Source of the DNA: Utricularia gibba
Lineage: Eukaryota > Streptophyta > Magnoliopsida > Lamiales > Lentibulariaceae
DNA: 64,000 nt
Reading direction: 5' to 3'
Assembly: GCA_002189035.1 (NCBI GenBank)
Contig: NEEC01000019.1
Location: 1,302,001-1,366,000 of the forward strand
In this document: positions 30,746 to 41,565 of the stretch, in pieces
How the letters are laid out: each line of letters opens with the position of its first letter
Position numbering within the stretch: the stretch's first letter is position 1
Program-made: the position numbers and the translations under genes
Notes under the pieces: model-generated
Seen by the model: only the letters and a program-made list of their open reading frames with translations
Databases searched by the model: none
What the model was told of the DNA's origin: nothing

Positions 30746-32942
30746 ATGTGGGCAGCTTCGTGTCTGGCTTCTTGTTGCGCGAGCTGCGCATGTAGTGCGT
30801 GCCGTGAGGCTGTTTCTGGGATCAGCCGCCGGTCGGCTCGTATTGCGTATTGTGGTGTTTTTGGGCTTTCTCTAATTGTTGCCTGGATCCTTCGAGAGGT
30901 TGCTGCTCCCCTTATGGAGAAGATACCCTGTAAGTCTTTTTAAACACTGGATTACTTATATATGCACATTTTTTTCATTAGATTATCTCTCTGTTTTTTG
31001 AATGGAAGCTGTTTGCTCTGAAAATGTGAGATGATTTAGGATGAGTGACTTACTCTATAGTGAGAGGTCGAGGATCCATAATTTTTGCACACCCTTTCAG
31101 TTCTATTGACATCCTTCTTCAAATTTTGAAGGGATCAATCATTTTCACCAAACTCCAGACAGAGAGTGGTTCCAAACAGATGCAGTGCTACGTGTGAGCT
31201 TGGGAAACTTCCTCTTTTTCACTATTCTGGCCGTGCTTATGGTTGGCGTAAAAAAACAGAGGGATCCACGTGATGCTGTGCACCATGGGGGTTGGATGGT
31301 GAAAATTTTCTGTTGGTTCGTGTTGGTAATACTGATGTTTTTTGTTCCTAATAGCATCGTCAGTTTTTATGGTAAGAATAAGAACACTTACTATATTTAA
31401 GATTTATTTTTTGATTAAGATCTAGTTTTCTATGAGCTTTATCTTGGAAACTGGAATGGCTACGCCTTTTTCCATTGATTTTATAAGAGATTTGGAACGA
31501 AAGGTTGAGATGTATCATGTTTCAGACAAAATTTGATGCACATCTTTTCTCTTGCTCATGGAGAAAAATATTAACATTTGAGTTGAATTTGGTTCTGATA
31601 TTCTTTGGATTTCATGGATTGGTTGCAATGTTTCCCGGGTCTATATATCTTTGGTTGCATTTTATTTGCTTCCATGTTCTTAACTGAAAATACTATAAAT
31701 GCAGAGACAATCTCAAAGTTCGGTTCAGGATTATTCCTTCTGGTTCAAGTAGTGCTGTTACTTGATTTTATTCATGGATGGAATGATAAATGGGTTGGCT
31801 ATGATGAGCAGTTCTGGTAATTATTTGATTCCTGTCAAAATAACCGTTAATTGGTCGTGATCTTGGAAATTTGATGTGTGTCAAAATGACCTTTATTTGA
31901 TATGTGCCAAAATGACCTTTATTTGATATGTGTCCTTCTGTGATACTGCAGGTTCGCTGCCCTGCTTATTGTTTCGGTTGTGTGCTACCTGACAACCTTC
32001 TTGTTCTCTGGCCTTCTCTTCCATCTCTTTTCCCCTTCTGGACATGAGTGCGGACTCAATACCTTTTTCATCGTGACATGTTTGATTCTTGCATTTGTGT
32101 TCACTGTTGTCACGCTGCATCCAGCTGTGAGTATCTTAATCTTTTGCACACAATTTCCTACTCATTTATCTCCAATCAACCTCTTTCATCCTAGATTGAC
32201 TGGGTTTATGAATACTATAATTTTTTCGGGTCTCTGTCGTAGAAGAACAATTGTTGATTTCCAAAATTAAGATGCCCCATAATGCAGGTCGGTGGAAGTG
32301 TTATGCCTGCTTCTGTTATGTCTCTGTACTGCATGTACCTTTGTTACTCTGGGCTCGCCAGTGAACCCAGAGACTATGAGTGCAATGGCCTTCACAACCA
32401 TTCAAAAGCAGTTAACAGCACCTCTCTTGCCTTGGGCCTGCTAACAACTGTACTATCTGTTGTTTACTCTGCTGTTCGTGCTGGATCATCCACTGCTTTG
32501 CTCTCTCCTCCGAGCTCACCCCGAGCAGGTTCCTTGTTTGCTATCTTGACTTTGATGCATCTCTTTTTGAATATTTTAACGCACAAAGATACTCCTATTA
32601 TTTTTACCCTCTGAATGACTGGGCAATATTTATTTTTCATTACGAGTGAGTTCAGGTAAACCTTTGTTACCGCTGGACAAGGCTGATGAGCACCCGGAGC
32701 ATGAAGAGAAGTCAAAGCCAGTTACATACTCGTATTCCTTCTTCCACATAATCTTCTCGCTTGCAAGCATGTATTCTGCAATGCTTCTCACCGGTTGGTC
32801 GACCTCCGTGGGGGAGAGTGGGAAACTGGTGGACGTGGGGTGGCCTTCCGTCTGGGTTCGTATTGTAACTTGTTGGGCAACGGCTGGATTGTTCATCTGG
32901 TCGCTGGTTGCGCCCATTCTCTTCCCTGATAGAGAGTTCTGA
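30746..32942 (+). CDS. Serine incorporator (SERINC/TMS1 family) membrane protein
   Basis: Six exons: 30746-30929, 31132-31371, 31705-31816, 31952-32126, 32288-32528 and 32656-32942; 412 aa. The Cys-rich N-terminus (SCLASCCASCACSACREAVS), SRRSARIAYC, REVAAPLMEKIPWINHF, TPDREWFQTDAVLRVSLGN and HHGGWMVKIFCW are hallmarks of SERINC proteins. About ten hydrophobic segments follow, with a C-terminal block SFFHIIFSLASMYSAMLLTGW. The family was named for incorporating serine into membrane lipids and more recently was shown to include lipid scramblases; the plant function is not well defined. A hydrophilic loop rich in Ser/Pro and acidic residues (near residues 305-335) precedes the last helices. Start is the first ATG after a likely 5'UTR intron. 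All phases agree. LPA3 follows on the same strand after 254 bp. Confidence 0.95.
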
Positions 32943-33196
32943 CGTCCTGAAGACTGAATGCTGTCTCTGGTGTATCTTGAATAACTATGACAGACTTGGT
33001 GTGGTGTGTGCTTGGTGAAATGTAAATGAACGAAGATCTTTACCTTTTTATAAGTTATGTGCAACGCTATCAGTAATCTTCAGATTGTCGATGAGGGAAG
33101 ACCTTTTGTGGTTCAGAAAACTCCTATAAGTATCGAGGGTAAGGACCTGGTGTTCACGGTTCAGATCAAACTTGAAACAAGGTTTGTGCGCCGGTG

Positions 33197-35527
33197 ATGG
33201 CGGTGCAAGCGGCAGCCGGAGTTTGCCAGAACTTGCTCGCGCCAAGAGCCCTCAACTATTCACAGCTCTGCTCCATTTGTACTGTGAATACAATCAAAAG
33301 GAGAGGCGCGGCATCGCATTACCCCAATTTCAGTTTCTATGTTTGTGCAAAAATCCCTAATTCTAATTCACCATCTAACCCGAAGCTCGGTGTTGCTGTT
33401 TACAAGCCCAAATCGTACCAAGTTCTTGTATCGGATGCTGCCGCTTCGCTGTTTTATGCTCTACAGGATGGCAGGACTCGTGTCGAAATTGAGTTCCCGT
33501 GAGTTGAAGTTGTTTTCTTAGCATTCCCGAGCAGATTTGTTTCAGAGTGTCTACCGTGCAATTATTTCCTCGTTGGTTGGGTGTATGTGCCTTTATTCAT
33601 TTGAAGTTGCTATGATCGCTGAACTGCAACCAGGATTATGTATTTCATTCCTATTTGCTTTCTTCTTGTAGCTGTTTTTCAAGCATTTGTTTTGGTTTCT
33701 AGAAGCTTGTTTTCACTAATTTATTGTTGTGTTATCTGGTTTCTCACTGTTTTCTTCATTGCAATACCAGCGCATTGCCCAGCAACGTATCTTCTTACAA
33801 GGTGTCATTTCATGTCTCTTTAGTTTAATGCATTCTGGTTGTTTCTTATTCTGAAATTTAGGGTTCTTTGTTGAAATGTGAAGGGTTCATCTGATGAGTT
33901 TAGCGATGCCAACATCCAGCTCGTGTTAGCTGTTGTTAAAGAGCTACAAGTGAAGCAACCTACAAGAGCTTGCATAGTGAGCAACAAATTAATTGTTTTC
34001 ACCAAATTGTAGAGATTATTTATGATTTTTACTCTCAATGATGATTTGTATTGGGATTTTGTTCATCAGGTGTTCCCGGATAAGCCAGAAAAACGTAGAG
34101 CATCGGAACTTTTTAAAGCAGCTCTTGACTCGGTAATCTTGTCTCCTGTGAATCACTTTTTTGCACGTGTCTTGCTTGAGCTAGCAAGACATTGATTGAT
34201 CCTGCATCTTGGTCCCTGTTTTTGTTGGCAAATCCCAACACCCTTTATCATCATTCATTGAAAGCTTTTCTCCTTTGTATGTTGCTTTGCAGATAGATGG
34301 CATAACTATAGGAACCTTGGATGATGTTCCTACTGGCCCCATCAATGCATTCTTCAATTCTGTTAGAGACACTTTAGATTTTGACTTCGTGGATCAAAAT
34401 GAAGGTGAAGTTTGTTTCAGGTTCAGCAGTTGTTTTGCCCAAAGATTCACTTGCTTTTCTCTGATCAGTTGGTGATTTGGTCCACAACTCTCTTTTGTCC
34501 TAGATTTGTGCTCTCTAAGGAGTTTTCTTAATCGCAGGTCGTTGGCAATCTGATGAACCACCATCACTGTATATTTTCATCAATTGCAGTACCCGCGATC
34601 TGGCTACTATAGAGAAGTATGTGGTAGGTTCTAACCTTTTCATACTACTTACTCCCATTAAAAGACTATACTTCACTGTACTAAGCGGATGTCATCTTTG
34701 TGGATACCCAGGAAAAGTTTGCTCCTTCCACACCAACTGTTCTCTTCAATTTGGAACTGGACACCTTGAGGTAAAAGCGTTAAACTACTTCACTTCGCCT
34801 TTTTGACCTTGACATTGTAGTGGGTTCTTCGGTCTCAGGGCTGATCTCGGCCTTCTAGGATTTCCCGGAAAAGATCTGCACTACCGGTTTCTATCACAAT
34901 TCACCCCTGTCTTCTACATACGAACAAGGGAATACTCAAAGGTACATGTGTTCACAGTCACGCAACTGCCAAGTCATCAACTTACATCAGCTTGAATGAT
35001 TAGTGCTCCTATTTGTGAAAGACGGTTGCAGTTGCACCTTACATTGTAAACTACAGTGGTGCCCTGTTCCGGCAATACCCAGGTGAAACCACATCCATCA
35101 CGGCACACAATGCATGATTCATCATGGTCCGCAATTATTTTACTTGCTTTCTACAAGTATCAGGACCATGGCAAGTTATGCTGAAGCAAGCTGATGGTTC
35201 TTATGCCTGTGTTGCTGAAAGTGCAACCCGCTTCACCTTAGGCGAGGTAACACCCTAAGCTCATACCAGATCAGGTGACGGTTTGGGCTCATTTCTCTTC
35301 GTATGCAGACCAAGGAAGAGCTGCTGAGGGTGCTGGGATTGAGCGAGGAGCAAGGGAGCTCGCTTGAGTTTCTCAGACGGGGCTACAAGGTTAGTTCGCC
35401 TCAGTCCATATTCTGCATTTCTAGAAACTTCAGTCCACATGAGAATCTTCACTTTGGCTTGATCCAGAGCGCCACTTGGTGGGAACAAGAGCTGGATGCT
35501 GAGTTTTCTTCAGCTTGGCGAGCTTGA
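33197..35527 (+). CDS. LPA3: LPA3-like protein (DUF1995), photosystem II assembly
   Basis: Twelve exons: 33197-33498, 33771-33801, 33884-33976, 34070-34132, 34293-34404, 34538-34623, 34712-34770, 34839-34941, 35022-35082, 35164-35246, 35309-35389 and 35468-35527; 377 aa with consistent phases. An N-terminal region of about 60 residues, basic and Ser/Ala-rich, fits a chloroplast transit peptide. The rest is the DUF1995 domain: [35 protein letters not shown]-like block, [72 protein letters not shown] and [20 protein letters not shown]. In Arabidopsis LPA3 works with LPA2 in inserting CP43 into PSII. Start chosen at 33197; a GTG precedes it directly. Convergent with CRL. Confidence 0.95.
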
Positions 35528-35808
35528 GTGCAGCTCATCTCTTTTGGTTCATTTGAATGGCTCCGACCATACACTCAACAAATCCTTGTAATCCAAACCT
35601 TGATACATCTAAAAGCCTGTATCTTGACAGGAAGTCCAGATATGAGCATCTGTTGTGCTCTGAAGTTTACAAGTACATATTCCACTTTCATTCATCATTC
35701 ACCAGTAGATGGACGAGTATTCAAAAAAAAAGAACCAAGGACATGATTTTTGTACAAAAAGGCAGCAACAAAAAACTAGAAGGCGATCATATATCCATTG
35801 GCTATGGA

Positions 35809-37743
35809 TCACTTCTGGATGATAAATGAGCCCTCTATCCTTTTCTCGATGAACTGAGGAAAACTCAAGGCAGAAAATGGATCATTGTAGCTTGATGCCG
35901 GAGCCACCTTGAACTCATATGGGCCATCCTTCACGCCCCATATCTGAAATCGCAATTTCAACGAAACAAACACTTGATAGCCTGAAGGTTTGAAGATGCA
36001 AGACATGTTAAATTGATGGGACTCACTTGATTCCCGCCTTCATCATAGCCTCTGTCCCACGAGTGTATTTCACCATTCTTCATTATAGTGAGTTCTGAAG
36101 TACAATAAGATGCTCCATTCTGGCATGCACAAGGAAAGCACATAAGATGCAAGTGAGAAAAATGACCATCAGATTGAAGATCATGCCTGAGTGGGGAAAT
36201 AGGAGGGAGCATCAATGGCTGTTAGCATACCCACGTATTAGGAAAACCACCTGAGGGGGTTGAGCCTTCATATAGGCAGCGCTTTCCACGATCGCAGCAT
36301 TTGAGATATATTGTTGTCAAGTGCTCAGCAATGTCCTGCAATTAAATCTGGTGAATGCTACAGCGTGGGATGGTATAACTTTAGTAACATTTTTTCCCCC
36401 GATTTCCAAACATATAAGAATCGTGCATCAGAATCATTTGTGTGTGCAGCAACTGGGAGCCAAAAATGCCCATCAAGGAAAAGAACGATTACAGGAATAG
36501 TATTACACATGATACTCTTAGTTGCATACAGACAAGTGATTGACAGTTCATCACCAAGTCCATACAAACATATAAGGTATCACAAGATGCCATTAACATA
36601 AAGGCAGTATAGGCTGAATTTGTTTACTCGGAGTACATGATGATTCACAAATGTAAATCAAAAAAGGTGGGGCAGATAGACATCAAGCCAGTTTACAATT
36701 TTGAAAGTTCATACAAACTTACAGTGATAACTTCTTCAGGCTGTGGTCTTTGGTCCTTTAACCGATCACAGAAGTTCTTGTACTCCTCAGAGTCCCGAAT
36801 GGCAAATGTGCTAAGCTGCGCAGAAAAGTTATTTTATAAGCAATGAGAACAAGTAATAACCTGATTCCCCGTAATGTCATGTATATACAAAACTTACCTC
36901 CACATCACACTTCATCTCTTTTGCACAGGGTTTCACCATGAAAAATCTCTGTATCAGGAGTGCTATTAGAGTAAGCTACTAAAAACTCGGGTATATATAA
37001 CAAGGATTTCATCATTACCTGACGGAACGGTTTAACAGGAGTTCTCGAGAATCCCTGCTCCAAAAACATTAAAATGTGATAGTGTAGACTAGAATTAACA
37101 CAAGAAAATGCACATTCTAAGCTAGGAGTTTCACCTTCTCAAAGTACAGAACCCTTGAGCCATCCACGAGTTCGGCAGCAGGGCATGCATGCCATCTATA
37201 AAACAAAGTAGAAAAAGCTTCTGCTGAACATGAAAGGAAATACACAGTTTCTTTAAGTCATAACGTTCAGACACTAAGAACGAAAAAAACACTTGATTTT
37301 TGAGTAGCCAAAAAACCTCCCTCCAAAGAATGAAGAGGATTAATTTAAATTCTTCATACGAAATAAGCCTCTCCCATAAAAAATCAAATTACTTCCCAGA
37401 AAAATTCTAAGCATGCATGAACATGACGAATAAATACCTCAAATTAAAGTAATTATCGGGGTCCCTGGATGCTTGCTCCTTAGAAAACTGTCAATTCCAA
37501 CCAAAAACACAACAAATGAGAACCCCTGACAAACAATCAATCAATCCAACCGAGAGGAGGAAAACAAAAGCTAACCTTTTCTCCAACAAGAGCCTCAGTG
37601 ACGATGCGGGCGTGGTCCCAGCGAGTGGTGGACTTGGTGAAACGCTTAACCAACAACGCCCCTCCGATTAAAACCAGAGCCTTGAACACAACTCCCCGGG
37701 CTTTTTCCCACCCGTTTGATCCCGGGTCCGAGCCCGTGCACAT
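35809..37743 (-). CDS. CRL: CRUMPLED LEAF (CRL), chromophore-lyase-like plastid envelope protein
   Basis: Nine exons on the minus strand: 37743-37576, 37487-37438, 37195-37135, 37054-37019, 36948-36898, 36815-36723, 36335-36231, 36119-36027 and 35943-35809; 263 aa. The frame extends to 37776 only through GTG, so the first in-frame ATG (MCTGSDPGSNGWEKARGVV) is used. Family hallmarks: ALVLIGGALLVKRFTKSTTR, WDHARIVTEALVGEKFSKEQ, ASRDPDNYFNLRWHACPAAE, FMVKPCAKEMKCDVEL, KDQRPQPEEVITDIAEHLTT and WNGASYCTSELTIMKNGEIH. CRL is an outer-envelope protein required for plastid division and cell differentiation, related to cyanobacterial CpcT/CpeT bilin lyases, although plants lack phycobilisomes. A short hydrophobic segment near residues 20-32 would be the membrane anchor. 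A six-codon upstream ORF (37780-37760) precedes the start. Confidence 0.95.
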
Positions 37744-38551
37744 GCTGCTGCTCGCGAGCTCAATCGACGCCGCCACTCATGAAAACAGTTCAAAAAAAGA
37801 GAATCTTGAATCCCAATCTTGAACCCAGGAGTTGAATATCCTTACGCCAAACCCAAGAACTGCGAAACCTGTGGTTGCGGCCGTCGTCCTCGTCCACGGC
37901 CCACGTGTATCAACCAAATTGCTCTTATTCACAATTTCTATAAGCTTACACTCTTCCTCTTCTTTATTCAAAGCCACCAATTTTGTCTCACCGAACCTAA
38001 CCCGGTCAATCCCCCGATTCTTGCCGAGGAGCAAAAAAAGAAATATTTTTTTATTTCACCATCAATTTAAATTGAAATTCTTATACTATATTGAATTAAA
38101 TAATATTTTTAATTGTATTTTAAAATATTTTTTACTAATAAATTTATTGTTTAAATGATAATAACTCTTTTTTCAGATTATTTATGCATTTGTGTTGAAT
38201 CTTATTTAAATAAAAAAAATCAACGATTTTAAAATGCTGTATATATCATTGAAAAATTTTGAAATTTTTGGAAACTGAGAAAATTACTAAAATAAATAAA
38301 CATTAATCGAGAATAGAAAACACTGAACTTGATGTAAAATGATGATTTAAATTTGGAGAAAACAGATTATTAACATAAAATAATTAATGTAAATAATACT
38401 GGGATTGGGTTTTAAGAATGCCCATGTACGTGATGAATGCATCAGATGAAAGGAATCCTGTTTGCTCTGGTACCAGTTTCGATCCAGACTGAGAACTGCT
38501 TATCAGGGAAAGCAACCAGCGTTCAATGGAACTGGGAATGCGGAAGGGGCA
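37744..38551. other. CRL upstream region and HD-Zip 3' flank
   Basis: Bases 37744-38030 are of mixed composition and would hold the CRL promoter and leader. Bases 38040-38440 are A+T rich. A long plus-strand frame at 38462-39013 is a shadow of the HD-Zip gene. Nothing else is supported. Confidence 0.5.
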
Positions 38552-39252
38552 TTAAGTGAACATGGTGGACGGGTGGGGAAGGGGAAGGGGAAGAGACAGG
38601 GAAAGGAAGGGCTGTCGTGTTTGCGTCTGGCGACACGAAGAGCAGAGCTTGAGGCTGAGGTTGTCCTTGAGCTCCTGCAGTTCCCTGTGCAGCCGGCGGT
38701 TCTCCTCCCTCAGGGTCTCGTACAGTTTCTTCAACAGCTCGCAGTCCACCTCCGTCTGCTTCAGCTTCGACCTGCCGTCATTGGATTCGTTCTCTCCTCG
38801 TCTCATAATTCCAAAAAGAAAGGCAGAAACTCAAGTAGCAAGAAGAGGGCACCTTGCTCTTCTGTTCTGGAACCAGACTTCCACCTGCCGTGGTGTGAGC
38901 TTGAGCTCCCGCGCCAGCTGCTGCTTCTGCATCTGTCACAAGCAGGCAGACTCCCAGTTCCAAATGCAGCACATATGTATGATACGATACCATATTGCGG
39001 TGCAGGAATGTAATGTACCGAGGTGAGAGTGGTGTGTGAGTTGAAGGTCCGATCCAGGAGAGTGGACTGCGTTTTGCTCAGGCGGAGCTTCCTCTTCGGC
39101 GGCCGGGCTGCGTTCGAGAAGCAGGAAGTGGAAGAATCCATGTCTCCGGAGGTGGACGCCCGTACACTGGAGCACTCTCCTCCATACTCAACACCCTTAT
39201 CATCATCCCCCAGCGCCAGCGCCAGCCCCAAGACAACTCCCCTCGCCTCCAT
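38552..39252 (-). CDS. HD-Zip class II homeodomain-leucine zipper transcription factor
   Basis: Three exons on the minus strand: 39252-39019, 38932-38853 and 38771-38552; 177 aa. An N-terminal LxLxL repressor motif (VLGLALALG, residues 7-15) is followed by a Ser-rich linker. The homeodomain runs from about residue 52 to 110 ([18 protein letters not shown]; recognition helix [11 protein letters not shown]). A leucine zipper in direct register follows ([33 protein letters not shown]), with L at seven-residue spacing. Directly after comes LCSSCRQ, a variant of the redox-sensing CPSCE motif of class II. The protein is short, most like the ATHB-17 type ([10 protein letters not shown]). HD-Zip II factors repress targets through CAAT(G/C)ATTG sites in shade and leaf-polarity programmes. 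The exon 3 acceptor at 38771 gives the canonical homeodomain-zipper spacing; another acceptor 30 nt upstream would add ten residues. Confidence 0.92.
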
Positions 39253-39749
39253 CTCAAATCAAATCCAGCATTCCATCCTTCTTCTTCTTATGCTTCTTCT
39301 GGTAACAGCCCCCTGCTCCCAATTTATTCTTCTTCTTCTTTTACAACTGCTACTACTTGATACCTTCACATAAAACTTCACTTTTTCATTTTAAAGCTAC
39401 TTCATTATAATAATGAAATCAGTATCCGATGGGTCGGTAAGCGTACACACTTAAGCTTAAATACACAATAAATGTAGATATTAGGCTAAACTGATTATTA
39501 ATCATTTATAATTTCTTATATAATTGAATATTTAATTTTTATTTTTCGATATAGTATTGTGTATTCTAACAGAAATGAGTTTCAAAACATGATCGATTAT
39601 TGGAATATATATCAATATGTGAAAGATAAGAGATAGCTTCTGCTACGTAAAATATGTAAAGGGTGTGAATAATCAATTAGTAATACTTAATTTGGTTGAA
39701 ATAAGCAAGTGAAGATTTTTTAGAACCGTTCAAAATGCTGGTGCGATGT

Positions 39750-39835
39750 CAATCTACGTCCACAGTAGAATCAATACTAGATATAGATATGACCACAACA
39801 TTCTTACATGAAGAATATTATCTGAAAATCCTCAA
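39750..39835 (+). mobile_element. Decayed Ty1/copia-like reverse transcriptase fragment
   Basis: On the plus strand one frame reads V-R-C-Q-S-T-S-T-V, then L-D-I-D-M-T-T-T-F-L-H-E-E followed by Y-Y-L-K-I. The family blocks are V-R-M-x-S-I-R-x-V and L-D-V-K-T-A-F-L-H-G-(D/E)-L-(E)-E-E-I-Y-M. Spacing between the blocks is shortened and stops follow within 50 codons, so it is a short relic. No LTRs or integrase were seen. The call rests on motif similarity only. Confidence 0.4.
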
Positions 39836-41364
39836 GACTCAATCTTCATCGCATGATCAAACATTCATGAATCAATACAATTGATTTTGAACGAACTTTG
39901 AAACAATATGCTATGTGTAGTTAGAATAATCACAAACTTTTGTTAGATATCGCAACATTTCAATCATATTTATCACAAGTGGCATTTACCATTAAAATTA
40001 ACAAGTAATTTACTTATAAAAAAAATGTACATGTCAAATGATACTTCTAGACATTCAATGGGGGATTATTAACCAAAAGCATTACCCAAATACGAAGGAA
40101 TATAAACCAAGATTCAATGGTGTGTCACGCACATGCAACTTTGTAAGGCATTATTGCCATGGCACGAACATGTCCAATACAAATGATCCTTCTTGTTCCA
40201 TCAGATAATAATAAGGGAGAATATTTTGCACTTTTCTTTTGATTCCACCAAGATAAATAATATCAAGAATTTTATAGTGTGTATTAGCACGAAACAGACA
40301 TTGTCTTATCTTGAAACCAATCATACACATTCGAGATAAACCATGTCAACCCGATTCGCATCTCATACCCAAAAATCATACAATTTTTGAGCTGCTCTAA
40401 TTATCTAGAAATTTTTTTTTTTTTTTTTATGAAAAAAGGTTAAAGTAAAAAGGTTGGGTGAAGAACCAATTCCTTGCCGCATGATGTTTGTCATTGGGAA
40501 TCCAATGGGTTGACAATTTCATGTGTAAACATGTATTGTCATCTTTTGAACACAATTAGGATGTTCAAGTCTATGGTTATCTTTTACGATATTATTCGTT
40601 TTATACATTTTTTCATATAAGATTAACATGATTATTCTATTTAAATTCGTTTCCTCCTCTATCCGCACCAAAGATTGGATGTTCGCCATGCAATAAAAAA
40701 GTGGAAAGATTATAGAGATAAACTTTAGTTTTTATTCTTCAAAACATGCAAAAAGTATAGTATTCGATATGGTGTTGGAATTATTCCGTCTAGACATGTG
40801 AAGATAACGCCGCTTTATTTGTACTTATTCACAGCTTATCATCATCATCATCACACCATCGAATGTCAACATATTCCCTGGGCGCGCTCACTCGCTTTTC
40901 TCCACCGGATTTTCTGCTCTTTTCCGGCGACATGCCCGTCGGAAACAATGAAGATAGATCTATGATTACGTCGATTCGTACGCAGTAGCAGTAGTTGGGG
41001 TTGTTGAGCTGAAGATTGTGTTACTGCCGTGAAACCTTGATAGATTCGGAATCAGAGATCTCAGATCGGCCAATAAACAATCCGCCGTCCTGAGAGACCC
41101 GTCGGTGGTTAGGGTTTGGGCCGGAACATCATTCAGATGAAGCCAAACTGGTGCCCGGATCCAAGTTATCTGTAGAAGGGCTACATCTACAATCAACCAA
41201 ACTCATGAATACGATTTTCTTGGCACACGATAGACCTAAGCTAATGTATCAGAACAAGGGATTTATAATTAAAAAAGATAAGAAATATACATTATATTAA
41301 AATACATAAGAAATATAACCAAACTCAAATACATAAGAAATATACATTATATTAAAAAAGATAC

Positions 41365-41565
41365 ATGTAAGCGATTACTATTGATTTATAATTTTTTTAT
41401 ATACTTAATCATTTCAATTTCATTTTTCAATATGAAATTACGTATTATAATACCATGAAGCATAAAATATAAATGTAAGCTATTATTATTGATTTGTAAT
41501 TTTTTTATATACCTAATCATTTCAATTTCATTTTATAGACTACCTACCATGAAGCATAAAAATGG
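41365..41565. repeat. Two imperfect tandem copies of a roughly 100-bp A+T-rich unit
   Basis: Copy 1 runs from ATGTAAGCGATTACTATTG (41365) to CCATGAAGCATAAAATAT (about 41470). Copy 2 begins ATGTAAGCTATTATTATTG (41473) and ends CCATGAAGCATAAAAATGG (about 41566). Both share TTTTTTTATATAC-TAATCAT and TTTCAATTTCATTTT. Copy 2 lacks about 15 bp. A weaker relative lies near 39490-39545. Just upstream, ATAAGAAATATACATTATAT also occurs twice (about 41278 and 41334). Confidence 0.7.

Noticed and set aside
36311-36601. 96-codon plus-strand frame inside CRL
   Set aside because: Antisense to CRL exon 7 and intron 6; no features.
38462-39373. Long plus-strand frames over the HD-Zip gene
   Set aside because: Antisense shadows of the GC-rich homeodomain exons.
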